Positions 6,780 through 14,898 of a stretch of 64,000 nt of DNA are shown here, piece by piece. The first letter of the stretch is position 1; each line of letters begins with the position of its first letter. The translations under genes were made by a program, and so were the position numbers. Origin of the DNA: JBCCSZ01 sp039821145 (GTDB lineage Bacteria > Bacteroidota > Bacteroidia > Chitinophagales > Saprospiraceae). Under the pieces are notes generated by a model. It was given only the letters and a program-made list of their open reading frames with translations. It did not search any database and was not told the DNA's origin. The stretch is taken from positions 62,001-126,000 of the forward strand of contig JBCBOS010000024.1 in the NCBI GenBank assembly GCA_039821145.1, written 5' to 3'.

Positions 6780-8801
6780 TCAATGCTTCAGCAATTTCTC
6801 CTGCTTCACCAATTGACCATTGGCATCCTGCAAGTTCAAAAAATACATGCCCTCGCTCCAAGTGCTGGCATCCACCACAAAGTCGCTTCCTTTGGGCTGG
6901 CGAGCCAAGGGTTGCTGATGTACCAATTGCCCCAAGGCATTGAATACCGAGAGCTGCCCCCCTGTCCATGTCTCTGCAAAGCGAAGCTTGACTTCCTCGC
7001 GGATGGGGTTGGGGAAAATGCGAACGTTTTTGCCTGCATCTTCATAGACAGCCGTGACAACTTTGCTGTATTCATGGCTTCCATCGCGATCCACTTGCCG
7101 GAGGCGATAGTAATTGGAGCCTGCTTGTGGATGCAAATCGTCAAAAGAATAATCGACCTGTACCTGGGAGTTGCTTCGCGCCTCGACAGTGCCAATGGCC
7201 GACCAATGATTGAGGTCCAAGCTCTTTTCCAGGACGAAATGGTCGCTGTTCAGCTCTGCACTCGTCTGCCAATGCACCCGAACATATTTTTTCTCTGGTA
7301 CCGCATAAAAGCTTGTCAAATCCACTGGCAAAGGAAGCAGGCTGTTGATGGCTGCCAAGGCATCGATCCGGCCATAGCCGTAGGTATTGTTGGGGATGGA
7401 ACTGCCAGAGACGCCACCGCAGTTCTGGGTCGTGGTGCGACCAACGGATGTGGTTTCCAATGCACTCTCAATGACCTCCACCTGTCCTGCCAAACCTGGA
7501 TCAGCAGAGATGATGAGTGCAACGGCCCCCGCCACATGCGGCCCAGCCATACTGGTACCTTGGAAGGAAGCGTATCGGCCATTTCTGATGCAAGAACGGA
7601 CAGCCACACCAGGAGCACTCACATTGGGCTTGGCCCGACCACTGCCGTCCACTGTCACAGGTCCTCGACTGCTGAAGCCTGCAATGTTGTCGCTGCTGTT
7701 GGTAGCTCCTACCGAAAAACTGTTTTCGTAGATGGCTGCGGGGGTATTGACCGTATTGCAGCCAGAGCCGCTGTTGCCCGCGGATACCACCACGACAATG
7801 CCGGCCGTCTTCAAACTATTGACCACGGCCTCCATGGTGGCAAAGTTGCCGCTGTTGCAGCCCTCGCTGGTCGGACAGCCCCACGAATTGTTGATCACAT
7901 GAGGGGCCTTGGTTGCATCGGGATTGTTGCCGTTGCTGTTGGTGGGAGCCAAAAACCATTGAAAACATTCGATGTAGGTCGTAGGGGTTCCATAACCGCG
8001 ATCCATGTTGCGACAGGCAATCCAACGAGCCCCCGGCGCCACTCCGATTTGGTTGCTGCCACTGTCGTCGCCCACCATGGTTCCTACGGTGTGCGTACCG
8101 TGGTTGTTGTCGTCGCAGGGAGTCACTGTATTGGAGCCACAAGGGTTGCCACTACGGGCGGCATGGATGGCGTCATGCCAATTGTAGTTGTGGTCGGCAG
8201 TTGTGCCATTCCATCCTCGGTATTGATCCTTGATGGCCAAGTGATCCCATTCCACGCCAGTATCCTGCCCACCGATGACCACTCCTTGCCCCGTATAGCC
8301 GCTGGCCCATGCTTGGTCAGCTCCTATTTTGCTCACGCCCCATTCGATGCTGGACAGGCCGCGAGGGCTGGCTGGTGGTGGGCCATCCACAGGTCCGTCG
8401 AAGTAAATTCTCGGATTCGGATCAATTCTTTTCACCTCTGGCAGGCGGGCCAGAGATTCGAGAAGTTCCAGTCCACTTTTTACCCACACCGCATTGACGA
8501 TCCAATAGCTTTGGTGCATGGCCTTGGCACGGCGGATGGTCCGAAGGACCTCACTTTGTGTCTGGGCAGCAGTGGCCGAAAGCTGTTCATATACATAGCG
8601 GCCTTTGTCTTCCTTGCTGCGAAATAGGTTGGCATTTTCCACATCCGCCTGTTCCCAAAGTACGACGAGATACTCGGTCATGTCGCCTGCTTCGGCTTCT
8701 TCCAGTACAGTCGTTGCGACTTTGGATCGCCAATCATCTCCGGCAGCGGAGGCAGAAAAAAAGAGGATGCAAAAAAGAAATAGGAAAGTCAGTTGTTTCA
8801 T
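6780..8801 (-). CDS. Subtilisin-like S8 peptidase with T9SS C-terminal sorting domain
   Basis: 673 residues. Signal peptide 1-20; an I9-like propeptide at about 40-130; the S8 domain at about 150-480 with the triad D180 (GGQDTG), H234 (NHGTH) and S417 (QGTSMAGP), plus the oxyanion N343 (SAGNSG). An inserted Asn/Ser-rich loop with several Cys occurs at about 200-320. After a beta-sandwich region the last 80 residues are a type A T9SS tail (IFPNPIREEVKLRF, NALGQLVHQ, GMYFLNL). It is therefore exported across the outer membrane by T9SS and either released or anchored. It probably degrades extracellular protein. Confidence 0.93.
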   Translation of the reverse strand: MKQLTFLFLFCILFFSASAAGDDWRSKVATTVLEEAEAGDMTEYLVVLWEQADVENANLFRSKEDKGRYVYEQLSATAAQTQSEVLRTIRRAKAMHQSYWIVNAVWVKSGLELLESLARLPEVKRIDPNPRIYFDGPVDGPPPASPRGLSSIEWGVSKIGADQAWASGYTGQGVVIGGQDTGVEWDHLAIKDQYRGWNGTTADHNYNWHDAIHAARSGNPCGSNTVTPCDDNNHGTHTVGTMVGDDSGSNQIGVAPGARWIACRNMDRGYGTPTTYIECFQWFLAPTNSNGNNPDATKAPHVINNSWGCPTSEGCNSGNFATMEAVVNSLKTAGIVVVVSAGNSGSGCNTVNTPAAIYENSFSVGATNSSDNIAGFSSRGPVTVDGSGRAKPNVSAPGVAVRSCIRNGRYASFQGTSMAGPHVAGAVALIISADPGLAGQVEVIESALETTSVGRTTTQNCGGVSGSSIPNNTYGYGRIDALAAINSLLPLPVDLTSFYAVPEKKYVRVHWQTSAELNSDHFVLEKSLDLNHWSAIGTVEARSNSQVQVDYSFDDLHPQAGSNYYRLRQVDRDGSHEYSKVVTAVYEDAGKNVRIFPNPIREEVKLRFAETWTGGQLSVFNALGQLVHQQPLARQPKGSDFVVDASTWSEGMYFLNLQDANGQLVKQEKLLKH

Positions 8802-9014
8802 TAGGAGGCACGGTTGTCTGTCGTTGGCAAATATTCACCTCCCCTAAAGTAAGAAAAATCCAAAACTTGTCCGACAGCTCACTCCCATTGTATTCCTCTT
8901 CACTGCACAATTGTCGCTTTTCACCGCATCATAATTCCGAAAGAGAGCGGAAAGGGCTTGTTTTGTCTTCGCAATCAAGAAACAACAAAGTTCAAACCCA
9001 TAAAAAAATCAAAA

Positions 9015-9494
9015 ATGAAACGTTCCATTCCATTCCTCTTGTCAATCTTTTTCCTGGCATTTTTCCTGAGTGGTTGTCAAAAAGACAAGGACGACAATCC
9101 CTCTCCCAATATCCAAAATGAGGAGTACTTCTTCGAGTGCAAACTAGATGGAGAGACCTTCCGAGCCGTTGGGCTCAATGCTTACGGAACGGAATTTCAC
9201 GACTCCTATGCCATGTACGGACTGGGGGCCAATGATTTTGTGATGTATGTATCTGTCGACCAAAGCCTGGGCGAAGGAACCCACGACATGGACCAGAATA
9301 CCAATGCCTATGTTGTCTATGGAAATGGTCGCTCCTACGCCAGCCTGTTGGATGGCGGCAGTGGCAGCGTCACCATCACAGAACGGACGCCAACCCACCT
9401 CAAGGGCACCTTCCAGGCTACTGTCGTCGACTTCGACAATGTCAACGCCTCGATGACTGTATCGGAAGGAAAATTTGAGGTATTGATCAGGTAA
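9015..9494 (+). CDS. Small lipoprotein, function unknown
   Basis: 159 residues from ATG 9015, chosen because it directly precedes a lipoprotein signal (MKRSIPFLLSIFFLAFFLSGC); an in-frame ATG at 8958 would add 19 polar residues in front. Lipobox LSGC. The mature part is a beta-rich domain of about 130 residues with the pattern FFECKLDGETFRA and a C-terminal MTVSEGKFEVLI, which is typical of the DUF6252-like beta-sandwich lipoproteins of Bacteroidota. It faces the next gene with a strong hairpin between them. Confidence 0.7.
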   Translation: MKRSIPFLLSIFFLAFFLSGCQKDKDDNPSPNIQNEEYFFECKLDGETFRAVGLNAYGTEFHDSYAMYGLGANDFVMYVSVDQSLGEGTHDMDQNTNAYVVYGNGRSYASLLDGGSGSVTITERTPTHLKGTFQATVVDFDNVNASMTVSEGKFEVLIR

Positions 9495-9517
9495 AAACAG
9501 CATCACATTTGCCAACA

Positions 9518-9569
9518 AAACAGGCCGAGTGGAGGTCGGAACATCCGGTCCTTTCCACTCGGCCTGTTT
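9518..9569. terminator. Bidirectional hairpin terminator between convergent genes
   Basis: Perfect 16-bp inverted repeat: left arm 9518-9533 (AAACAGGCCGAGTGGA), right arm 9554-9569, with a 20-nt loop. The A/T ends of the stem give each strand a short U-tract, so it can end both the lipoprotein gene at 9015-9494 and the opposing gene at 9598-10485. Confidence 0.75.
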
Positions 9570-9597
9570 CATTTTGGTCCAAAAATGATCTCGGCAA

Positions 9598-10485
9598 TCA
9601 GTAGCGAATCTTCTTGTTGGGTTTAAATTTGATCTCCATCTCCAGGTTCTTCTCCGGATCGTACATGTCCAAAAACGGAAATTCCAATCGGACTGTATTG
9701 CCTTCGAAAGTCGCGTCGGGGTGATCTACTTTGCGAACCTTTCCCGGCAGGTGGATGACCATGGTGTATTTGCTGTCTTTCATAAAGGACTGCATCATTC
9801 CCACGGCCTCAGCCTCTTCTCCTTCCATTTTGGACAAGTCCACAGGCTTGCGTTTGACAATGAGACACTTCTTCTTGAGCTCGTATTCTGCCATCCCACC
9901 CATGAAGGCATCAAACTGATCCACTTGGCTTGGGCTCTGGTTGGTGCGATTACCGGGATCAGACATCTGCATCATGTCGGCCAATGTGGAGTTCAAAGTA
10001 CTGTCAATGTGTTTGAAAGGCTGGGTAAAGGACATGTTGAACAGGTCCTTCGAGGGATCGAGCTGGAGGCGAATTTGCACCCCGGTGATTTCGTCCATCA
10101 GTTTTTTGGCCATCTTGGCTTCTTCGCCATCCTCCTCTGCCAAATGCTCCATCAATTCTTCCTTGGTGATGTTGTCCTTCTTCATTTCCTCTTCCACAAA
10201 AGAATCGAAGGTCAAAATGGTGTCGATTGCCCTTCCCTCTTTCAAAACGTCATTCAGAAAGTCCAAGGGGTTGGCCTCTTGGTCTCCCTCCGCGGGTGAC
10301 TCTCCTTTTTCCTGATCTTCTTGCTGCATGGCCATGGTCAGAAAAGGCAACATGGCGCTCATGTCAGAAGAGGTCTTTGAGCGACCAGAGCCATCGGGAT
10401 TGATCCAGACTTCTTCGGTGGTACTGGAGCAACTGCTCAGGAAAAAAAGCAAGCAAAAAGCAAGGAAGTGGAAGGAGCGTAGCAT
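9598..10485 (-). CDS. Lipoprotein of unknown function
   Basis: 295 residues with a lipoprotein signal (FLAFCLLFFLSSCSS, lipobox LSSC). The mature protein is acidic and helical in its first half (many Glu, Lys, Met) and beta-rich in the second half (KYTMVIHLPGKVRKVDHPDATF). I do not recognise a family beyond similarity in layout to Bacteroidota lipoproteins of the DUF4412/outer-membrane type. No catalytic residues are evident. It ends at the shared hairpin 9518-9569. Confidence 0.7.
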   Translation of the reverse strand: MLRSFHFLAFCLLFFLSSCSSTTEEVWINPDGSGRSKTSSDMSAMLPFLTMAMQQEDQEKGESPAEGDQEANPLDFLNDVLKEGRAIDTILTFDSFVEEEMKKDNITKEELMEHLAEEDGEEAKMAKKLMDEITGVQIRLQLDPSKDLFNMSFTQPFKHIDSTLNSTLADMMQMSDPGNRTNQSPSQVDQFDAFMGGMAEYELKKKCLIVKRKPVDLSKMEGEEAEAVGMMQSFMKDSKYTMVIHLPGKVRKVDHPDATFEGNTVRLEFPFLDMYDPEKNLEMEIKFKPNKKIRY

Positions 10486-10649
10486 ATCGATTTTTTAGGT
10501 GGTAGAGAATGATTGGCCTGCCAAAGATAGGACAATTTGATCCGCAAATCAGGGCCATGAGTGATTTTGACTCTCGAAAACCCTTTTTTGCTTTTGGATG
10601 TCATGTGGCCATCCTCCTCTGTTCTCCCTTGATCAAGTCGCTGGCTCTT

Positions 10650-11087
10650 TCATCGATAAATCTGAATCGAGAACTTCCAAACAGCCTTCTCTGCGTATTT
10701 GGGCCCTGCATTTTCAAATACCTCTACAGGGATGGAATAGCGTTTTCGGTCCAAATTGGCCAACTCCGGATAGGGCAATATCAGGTAATTGATGCCCACA
10801 TCATCGTAGTCGGCATCCTGTTCTACCGACTTGGCTCCCAGGACAAGCGGCATGCGCTGGTCGAGTGCAAATACCAGTTCGTCCCCTTCGTAGATTTTCC
10901 GATTTCCGATGAACAGGTGGTGCTTCCACTGGTCGCCAATGGGCAGTGGTTCACCAATGGGGTTGATGGCCTCCAGTTTGATGATGAGCCGCCGATTGGA
11001 CAGATCTGTGGTATCCATTTGGCTGGCAGCTTGCGCGGCGGTCGACAACAACAGCCAGCACGTCAAGGTGTAGAAAAAGGTTTTCAT
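10650..11087 (-). CDS. Secreted protein of unknown function
   Basis: 145 residues with a signal peptide (MKTFFYTLTCWLLLSTAAQA) and no lipobox. The mature domain (about 120 residues) looks beta-rich with an internal Tyr/Pro pattern (INYLILPYPELANL). The family is not recognised. It follows the 102-residue gene on the same strand by 15 bp, so both are probably one transcript. Confidence 0.65.
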   Translation of the reverse strand: MKTFFYTLTCWLLLSTAAQAASQMDTTDLSNRRLIIKLEAINPIGEPLPIGDQWKHHLFIGNRKIYEGDELVFALDQRMPLVLGAKSVEQDADYDDVGINYLILPYPELANLDRKRYSIPVEVFENAGPKYAEKAVWKFSIQIYR

Positions 11088-11102
11088 AGGTGTGGTTGGG
11101 TG

Positions 11103-11411
11103 TTAATAACAAATTCCGCAGGCTTTGTATCCTTTTTGTTTGGCTTTTTCGACTTGAAGAAATTTGGTTGAGTGTCGACATTTTTTGAAACCCCAGCAAT
11201 TCTTTTTCCGGTGGTAGGCATACGCATGCTTGCTCACGCAAATCCATACGTCTCCCTTGGCGTCTGTGTCAGCCTGGTTTTGGGTCAGACCAGAGGAAGG
11301 CAATTGGGCAATGCCCACAACAGCATGCTGAGTGGTATAGGAACACCCTTCGCGCAGGATGATGTACAGCGCCAAAAGCAGGACGAGGGTCCTGAGATGT
11401 CGTTTTTTCAT
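11103..11411 (-). CDS. Small membrane-anchored protein with a Cys/His domain
   Basis: 102 residues. An N-terminal hydrophobic segment (LVLLLALYIILREGC) acts as a signal or anchor. The C-terminal 45 residues (VWICVSKHAYAYHRKKNC, then KKCRHSTKFLQVEKAKQKGYKACGIC) are a short domain with C-x(n)-YH-x4-C, C and CGIC that occurs in many Bacteroidota envelope proteins and resembles the Ada-type metal-binding module. Four Cys and a His could bind a metal. The downstream gene (10650-11087) lies 15 bp away. Confidence 0.65.
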   Translation of the reverse strand: MKKRHLRTLVLLLALYIILREGCSYTTQHAVVGIAQLPSSGLTQNQADTDAKGDVWICVSKHAYAYHRKKNCWGFKKCRHSTKFLQVEKAKQKGYKACGICY

Positions 11412-11501
11412 TCGGTCGATCAGTTGGGTGTCTCGGAGGGGACTACTAGACCTTTTACAATATTTGTGCTAAACGAGGGTCGTAGGAGGCAACGACTCGA
11501 C

Positions 11502-11542
11502 AAAAAAAGAAGGAATAACCATTTTCCCGATGGCATTCCTTC
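11502..11542 (-). terminator. Rho-independent terminator of the 51-codon gene
   Basis: On the minus strand GAAGGAAT (11535-11542) pairs with ATTCCTTC (11509-11516), with an inner CCAT/ATGG pairing, and is followed by seven T (11508-11502). The stem begins inside the stop codon of the small gene, so this is its own terminator. Confidence 0.8.
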
Positions 11543-11696
11543 ACCTATTTGAAGAGCGTAAATAAATGTCTTTTATGTCTCTCTCACTAGCCGGTGGACC
11601 TTGACCATTTGTTCCGGCAAGACGGTTTTGATGGGTGGTGGAAGTGCTCTCTGCGTGCTTTCGAGATTGGATTTGTAATTTCATTTTTTTCTCCAT
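11541..11696 (-). CDS. Orphan 51-residue basic peptide
   Basis: ATG 11696 gives a 51-residue hydrophilic peptide (MEKKMKLQIQSRKHAES at the start; rich in Ser, Thr, Arg, Gln, Asn; no Cys, no hydrophobic segment). Its reality is supported by transcription signals that fit exactly: a Bacteroidota promoter at 11733-11764 and a terminator starting at the stop codon, giving a transcript of about 220 nt. I know no family for it. The transcript could instead be a regulatory RNA. The next gene upstream is the nucleoside-phosphorylase fusion at 11869-12951. Confidence 0.5.
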   Translation of the reverse strand: MEKKMKLQIQSRKHAESTSTTHQNRLAGTNGQGPPASERDIKDIYLRSSNR

Positions 11697-11732
11697 ATCA
11701 AAAAAGTTAAATATCAATATTTTTCCCTCTCC

Positions 11733-11764
11733 CAAAGGCAGCAAATCGGCAAGCCCTTGACAAA
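11733..11764 (-). promoter_or_regulatory. Bacteroidota-type promoter of the 51-codon gene
   Basis: Reading the minus strand: TTTG (11764-11761), a 20-bp spacer, then TGCCTTTG (11740-11733), 7 of 8 matches to the effective positions of TAnnTTTG. The start of transcription would be about 30 nt before ATG 11696. Confidence 0.6.
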
Positions 11765-11868
11765 GAACAAAAACATAACCACTTGACTATCAAATAATTA
11801 AATAACAAAAGGAACGGAATAAAAAAGAAGGGTTTCCCTGAATAAAAGCATTCTGAACAAGGCCAAAA

Positions 11869-12951
11869 CTACAGACAAACTTCCCGCATTTGATCCAGCA
11901 ATTGACGACTTGCCCCCAAAAGGGCTCCCACTCCCAGCCAAGAGGCATCCGAGAAATAGGCACGACGACCATCCGCTGAATCACCATAAGCTACCTCTAT
12001 CCAACTTTTTCGGAGATCACCTGGCATTTTTCGCCGCTGAATGGCTCGGATATTGGACAGATGAATCTTGTGTTTTTGGCCCTCAAAACGCAGTGTGCCT
12101 TTGCCCAACCACAACTGGCCGTGATCGAGTCGACGCCATCCAAAAACCGGGTAAAGTCGCGGGCTGTACCAGGCAGAAATGGCCTGCTCGCTGCCAGCTC
12201 CGTCATCTGCGGACGCCTCTGTGCTGGCAAGGGGAAGTCTTCGGATGAGCTTTGTGGTGAAATAGGCGGCCGCCCGGCAGGCCTTGGCTCGGTGGGGCTT
12301 GTGCTTGTCGCTGTCTTCTTTGCCATCCAGCCCATCAGAAATGGCTCGAATGGCCAAATAGAGTGTGCTTCGATGCTCCGGATCTTGGAATGCCTCGGCA
12401 AAACCATGGGTTTCCATGTCCACTGCCAGGGCATCGCTGAATGAATTTTTGATCAATGCATAAGTCGCCCTTTCCTTGGTGGCAATCAAACTGTCCCCAG
12501 AGACAAGTTTGCCAAAATATACCTGGTGGGCTTCCCGCTCAACCTCTCGCTTGATTTCCTTGGCCAAGCGGATCAGGGATTTGTGTGGGTTGGTGATGAG
12601 TTGGGAACGTGCTTGGGAGGCATCTTTGGTTTCCCTCGTCGATTGGTAATTGTCTACCCCTGTTGCCACGACGATGTCTTCCATTTCCACATCCTTGATG
12701 GCTCCTGCAATGCCGGACAGGAAGACATGGGAAGGTCGAATTTCTCGCAAAATTTTTTCTGTGACACTGCGCGCTTGGCTGTTGCGCATGCCAATCTCGA
12801 ACAGCCCCAATTTGATCTGGGTCCCCTCTAAGTAGCCCTCCTCTCCCCGAACCTCTTCGGGGATCGACATTGGGGCGAGCTTCGTTAGAAAATTCCGTAC
12901 AGCATTGTACTCTTCTTCCAAAGGACAAAGGATGACAACTTGAGGGAGCAT
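11869..12951 (-). CDS. Nucleoside phosphorylase-superfamily protein with C-terminal PH-like domain
   Basis: 360 residues. Residues 1-240 are a purine nucleoside phosphorylase/MTA-SAH nucleosidase fold: VVILCPLEEEYNAV, FLSGIAGAIKD (phosphate or ribose loop), LAVDMETHGFAEAF (the ME ribose-binding motif) and IRAISDGLDG (catalytic Asp). After a linker with Ala/Ser/Asp, residues about 270-360 resemble a PH-like/GRAM domain (LYPVFGWRRLDHGQLWLG, IHLSNIRAIQ, WLGVGALLGASRQLL). Housekeeping nucleosidases lack such an extension. Phosphorylase domains also occur as effectors of bacterial defence proteins, so the substrate may be a nucleoside or nucleotide used in signalling; this is inference. Confidence 0.7.
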   Translation of the reverse strand: MLPQVVILCPLEEEYNAVRNFLTKLAPMSIPEEVRGEEGYLEGTQIKLGLFEIGMRNSQARSVTEKILREIRPSHVFLSGIAGAIKDVEMEDIVVATGVDNYQSTRETKDASQARSQLITNPHKSLIRLAKEIKREVEREAHQVYFGKLVSGDSLIATKERATYALIKNSFSDALAVDMETHGFAEAFQDPEHRSTLYLAIRAISDGLDGKEDSDKHKPHRAKACRAAAYFTTKLIRRLPLASTEASADDGAGSEQAISAWYSPRLYPVFGWRRLDHGQLWLGKGTLRFEGQKHKIHLSNIRAIQRRKMPGDLRKSWIEVAYGDSADGRRAYFSDASWLGVGALLGASRQLLDQMREVCL

Positions 12952-13024
12952 GAGGATAACAGGCTTTTATCTACTAACGCAATTGAGTCCGCGCTGTTCC
13001 AGAATGGGGAGTTTGTTTGTCAAT

Positions 13025-14152
13025 TCATTGTTCACTGTCCTCCGCAGCCGATGGCTGATTCGGTGGCCTCCTGTTCAACCAGCGACAGACATTGTCATTC
13101 CAGATGTGCGCCCGGTCCAACTCACTGATGAACCCTCTTTCCACTGCTTCGTTGATCACCTTGCCCGGATAGCAACCTGGAACCGTGTCCATTTCTCCCA
13201 ACGGATAGGGATCATCCAAGCCTGCCACCATCTGTCCCGTTCCCATCCGATCCACCAAGAGTCGAAAGGAATAAACATCATGGACAAGGGTATCGACGAA
13301 GATGTTTTTGCAAGCCAGGGACTTGTCGGGATGGGCCATGCCGGGAAATTTATCGGGCCGCCCTTCCACCCCCTGCCTGCGCCTGCCATAACTCATGATG
13401 CCAAATTGATTGCCGTGGGCAAAACAAACCCTGGCCTTGGGGTAGCGATTTCCAAAGTCCAACAAACTGAAACAGTGATAGGTATCCGCGGTCTGGGCAC
13501 ACATCCAGATGAGGTGAAAGCGCCAGTGTTCATTTTTCAAGCCAATGATCCGCTGCCCGTCGTAGGGGTGAATCTCGATGGCCAATTCCAACTGATCAGC
13601 CAAGGCCCAGAGCGGAGTCAGATCGGGATGAGCGACGCTTTGCCACTGCCCATCGGCTGTCAGATAGTGGGTGGGCAAGCAGAGCATGCGCAAGCCAAGC
13701 TCGTTGACACAACGTTCCATTTCTGCCATGGCATCTTCCAGATGGAGAGGTTGAACCACAAATCCAGCGGTAAACTTGTCTGGATAGGATTGCTGTACAC
13801 TGGCGTTGAAGTCGTTTTGAAACCGGATGATGTCGTTACTCAATTGACGCTCCACCCCATTGCAGTACAACTGAGAAAGGGTCAGCAGTACTTCGTGGTC
13901 GATCTTGTGCCGCTCCATCCACTGCAGCTTCTCATCCAGGAAAAAGCTGGGGTCGGTAATGGGGCGTTCCCAATTTTTTTGCCGCATGAAACGGCGGTCA
14001 TCGTCCAGCCAAAAGACCTCCTTCTCTTTCATGAAGCGCGGAATCTGCTCTGGGTTGGGCAGCAGGTGACCGTGGGCATTGATCTTGTAGGTCTGAGGGG
14101 TGGTTTCCATGTCGGGGTGGGCTTTTGCAAGGGAGTTAGTTTCTTCGGGCAT
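13025..14152 (-). CDS. 2-amino-3-carboxymuconate-6-semialdehyde decarboxylase-like amidohydrolase
   Basis: 375 residues of amidohydrolase-2 (ACMSD) type, EC 4.1.1.45 expected. Metal-site motifs are in order: INAHGHLLP, AIEIHPYD, CFAHGNQFG and AGLDDPYPLG (metal-binding Asp). ACMSD removes CO2 from the product of 3-hydroxyanthranilate cleavage in tryptophan breakdown by the kynurenine route. Tryptophan 2,3-dioxygenase, the first step, is encoded at 48941-49873. ATG 14152 lies 17 bp inside the deformylase gene; ATG 14110 (METTPQTYKINAHGH) is an alternative start. No signal peptide. Confidence 0.85.
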   Translation of the reverse strand: MPEETNSLAKAHPDMETTPQTYKINAHGHLLPNPEQIPRFMKEKEVFWLDDDRRFMRQKNWERPITDPSFFLDEKLQWMERHKIDHEVLLTLSQLYCNGVERQLSNDIIRFQNDFNASVQQSYPDKFTAGFVVQPLHLEDAMAEMERCVNELGLRMLCLPTHYLTADGQWQSVAHPDLTPLWALADQLELAIEIHPYDGQRIIGLKNEHWRFHLIWMCAQTADTYHCFSLLDFGNRYPKARVCFAHGNQFGIMSYGRRRQGVEGRPDKFPGMAHPDKSLACKNIFVDTLVHDVYSFRLLVDRMGTGQMVAGLDDPYPLGEMDTVPGCYPGKVINEAVERGFISELDRAHIWNDNVCRWLNRRPPNQPSAAEDSEQ

Positions 14153-14777
14153 CTTCCATTTCTCGTTTCAAATGATCGGTGTACAAGATGCCGTTCAAGT
14201 GATCGATCTCGTGCTGAAAAATGACAGCTGTGAAGTCCTCAACCATTTCAATTTTGTGACTGCCATCGGGCCGATCGTATTCCAGCAAGATGGCGTATGC
14301 CCGATTTTGGGTCGTATCGCGGCGGTCGGGGATCGACAGACAACCTTCCGGACAAGGCTGCTTCTTTTTGGAGTATTGCACAATTCGGGGATTGAGGTAG
14401 GCCTCAAAGGGAAAGTTTTCCTTGTCGAAGCGCTGCACCCAAATGATGTTTTTCAAAATGCCCACCTGTGGAGCTGCGATCCCAACGCCCAAGGAAGCAG
14501 GATCGCGCACGGTGCGAAACATGCGCTTGAGAAAGTGTTGCAAAATGGGGTCATTGGGGTCGGCCAGTACATCTTCGCTTTTGGTGCGAAGCAGCAGGGA
14601 GTCTTCCCGCTCTGTGATGAGAAAGACCCGCATGGCTTGGGTGGTATCGGCAGAGAGTATGAGGGCTTTTTGTTGGGAGCTGAAAGCCTTCGCGCGAGCA
14701 TCGACAGACTTCAATTTTTTTCCTCCTGCACAAGCCATCAACAAAAGCAAAGGCAGTGCAAGCAAGTATTTATTCAT
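14136..14777 (-). CDS. def: Peptide deformylase with lipoprotein signal
   Basis: 213 residues. All three deformylase motifs are intact: GVGIAAPQ (97-104), EGCLSIP (metal ligand C146) and HEIDH (H189, E190, H193). The enzyme removes the formyl group from N-terminal formyl-Met. Unlike housekeeping enzymes it begins with a lipoprotein signal (YLLALPLLLLMACAGG, C16 lipidated) and about 35 extra residues, so it is predicted to sit on the periplasmic side of a membrane. The 17-bp overlap with the ACMSD-like gene indicates co-transcription. A separate cytoplasmic deformylase should exist elsewhere in the genome. Confidence 0.88.
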   Translation of the reverse strand: MNKYLLALPLLLLMACAGGKKLKSVDARAKAFSSQQKALILSADTTQAMRVFLITEREDSLLLRTKSEDVLADPNDPILQHFLKRMFRTVRDPASLGVGIAAPQVGILKNIIWVQRFDKENFPFEAYLNPRIVQYSKKKQPCPEGCLSIPDRRDTTQNRAYAILLEYDRPDGSHKIEMVEDFTAVIFQHEIDHLNGILYTDHLKREMEDARRN

Positions 14778-14866
14778 AGGTCAGGGCATTTTCCTCCTGC
14801 AAGCTACTAAGATCGTGTTTAAAATTCAATAATTACCTCCCCAAAACCATGAACAGATTCTTCATA

Positions 14867-14898
14867 CAAAAGAAAAGACCCGCCTACAAACGCGGGTC
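14867..14898 (-). terminator. Rho-independent terminator of the Pnkp-Hen1 operon
   Basis: On the minus strand GACCCGC (14898-14892), an 8-nt loop and GCGGGTC (14883-14877) are followed by TTTTCTTTTG. The loop contains the stop codon of pnkp. Confidence 0.75.

Noticed and set aside
6783..8627. A 614-codon open frame antisense to the subtilisin gene.
   Set aside because: The translation is rich in Ala, Gly, Val, His and Arg without domain pattern, while the opposite strand encodes a complete S8 peptidase with all motifs. It is a shadow of codon bias.
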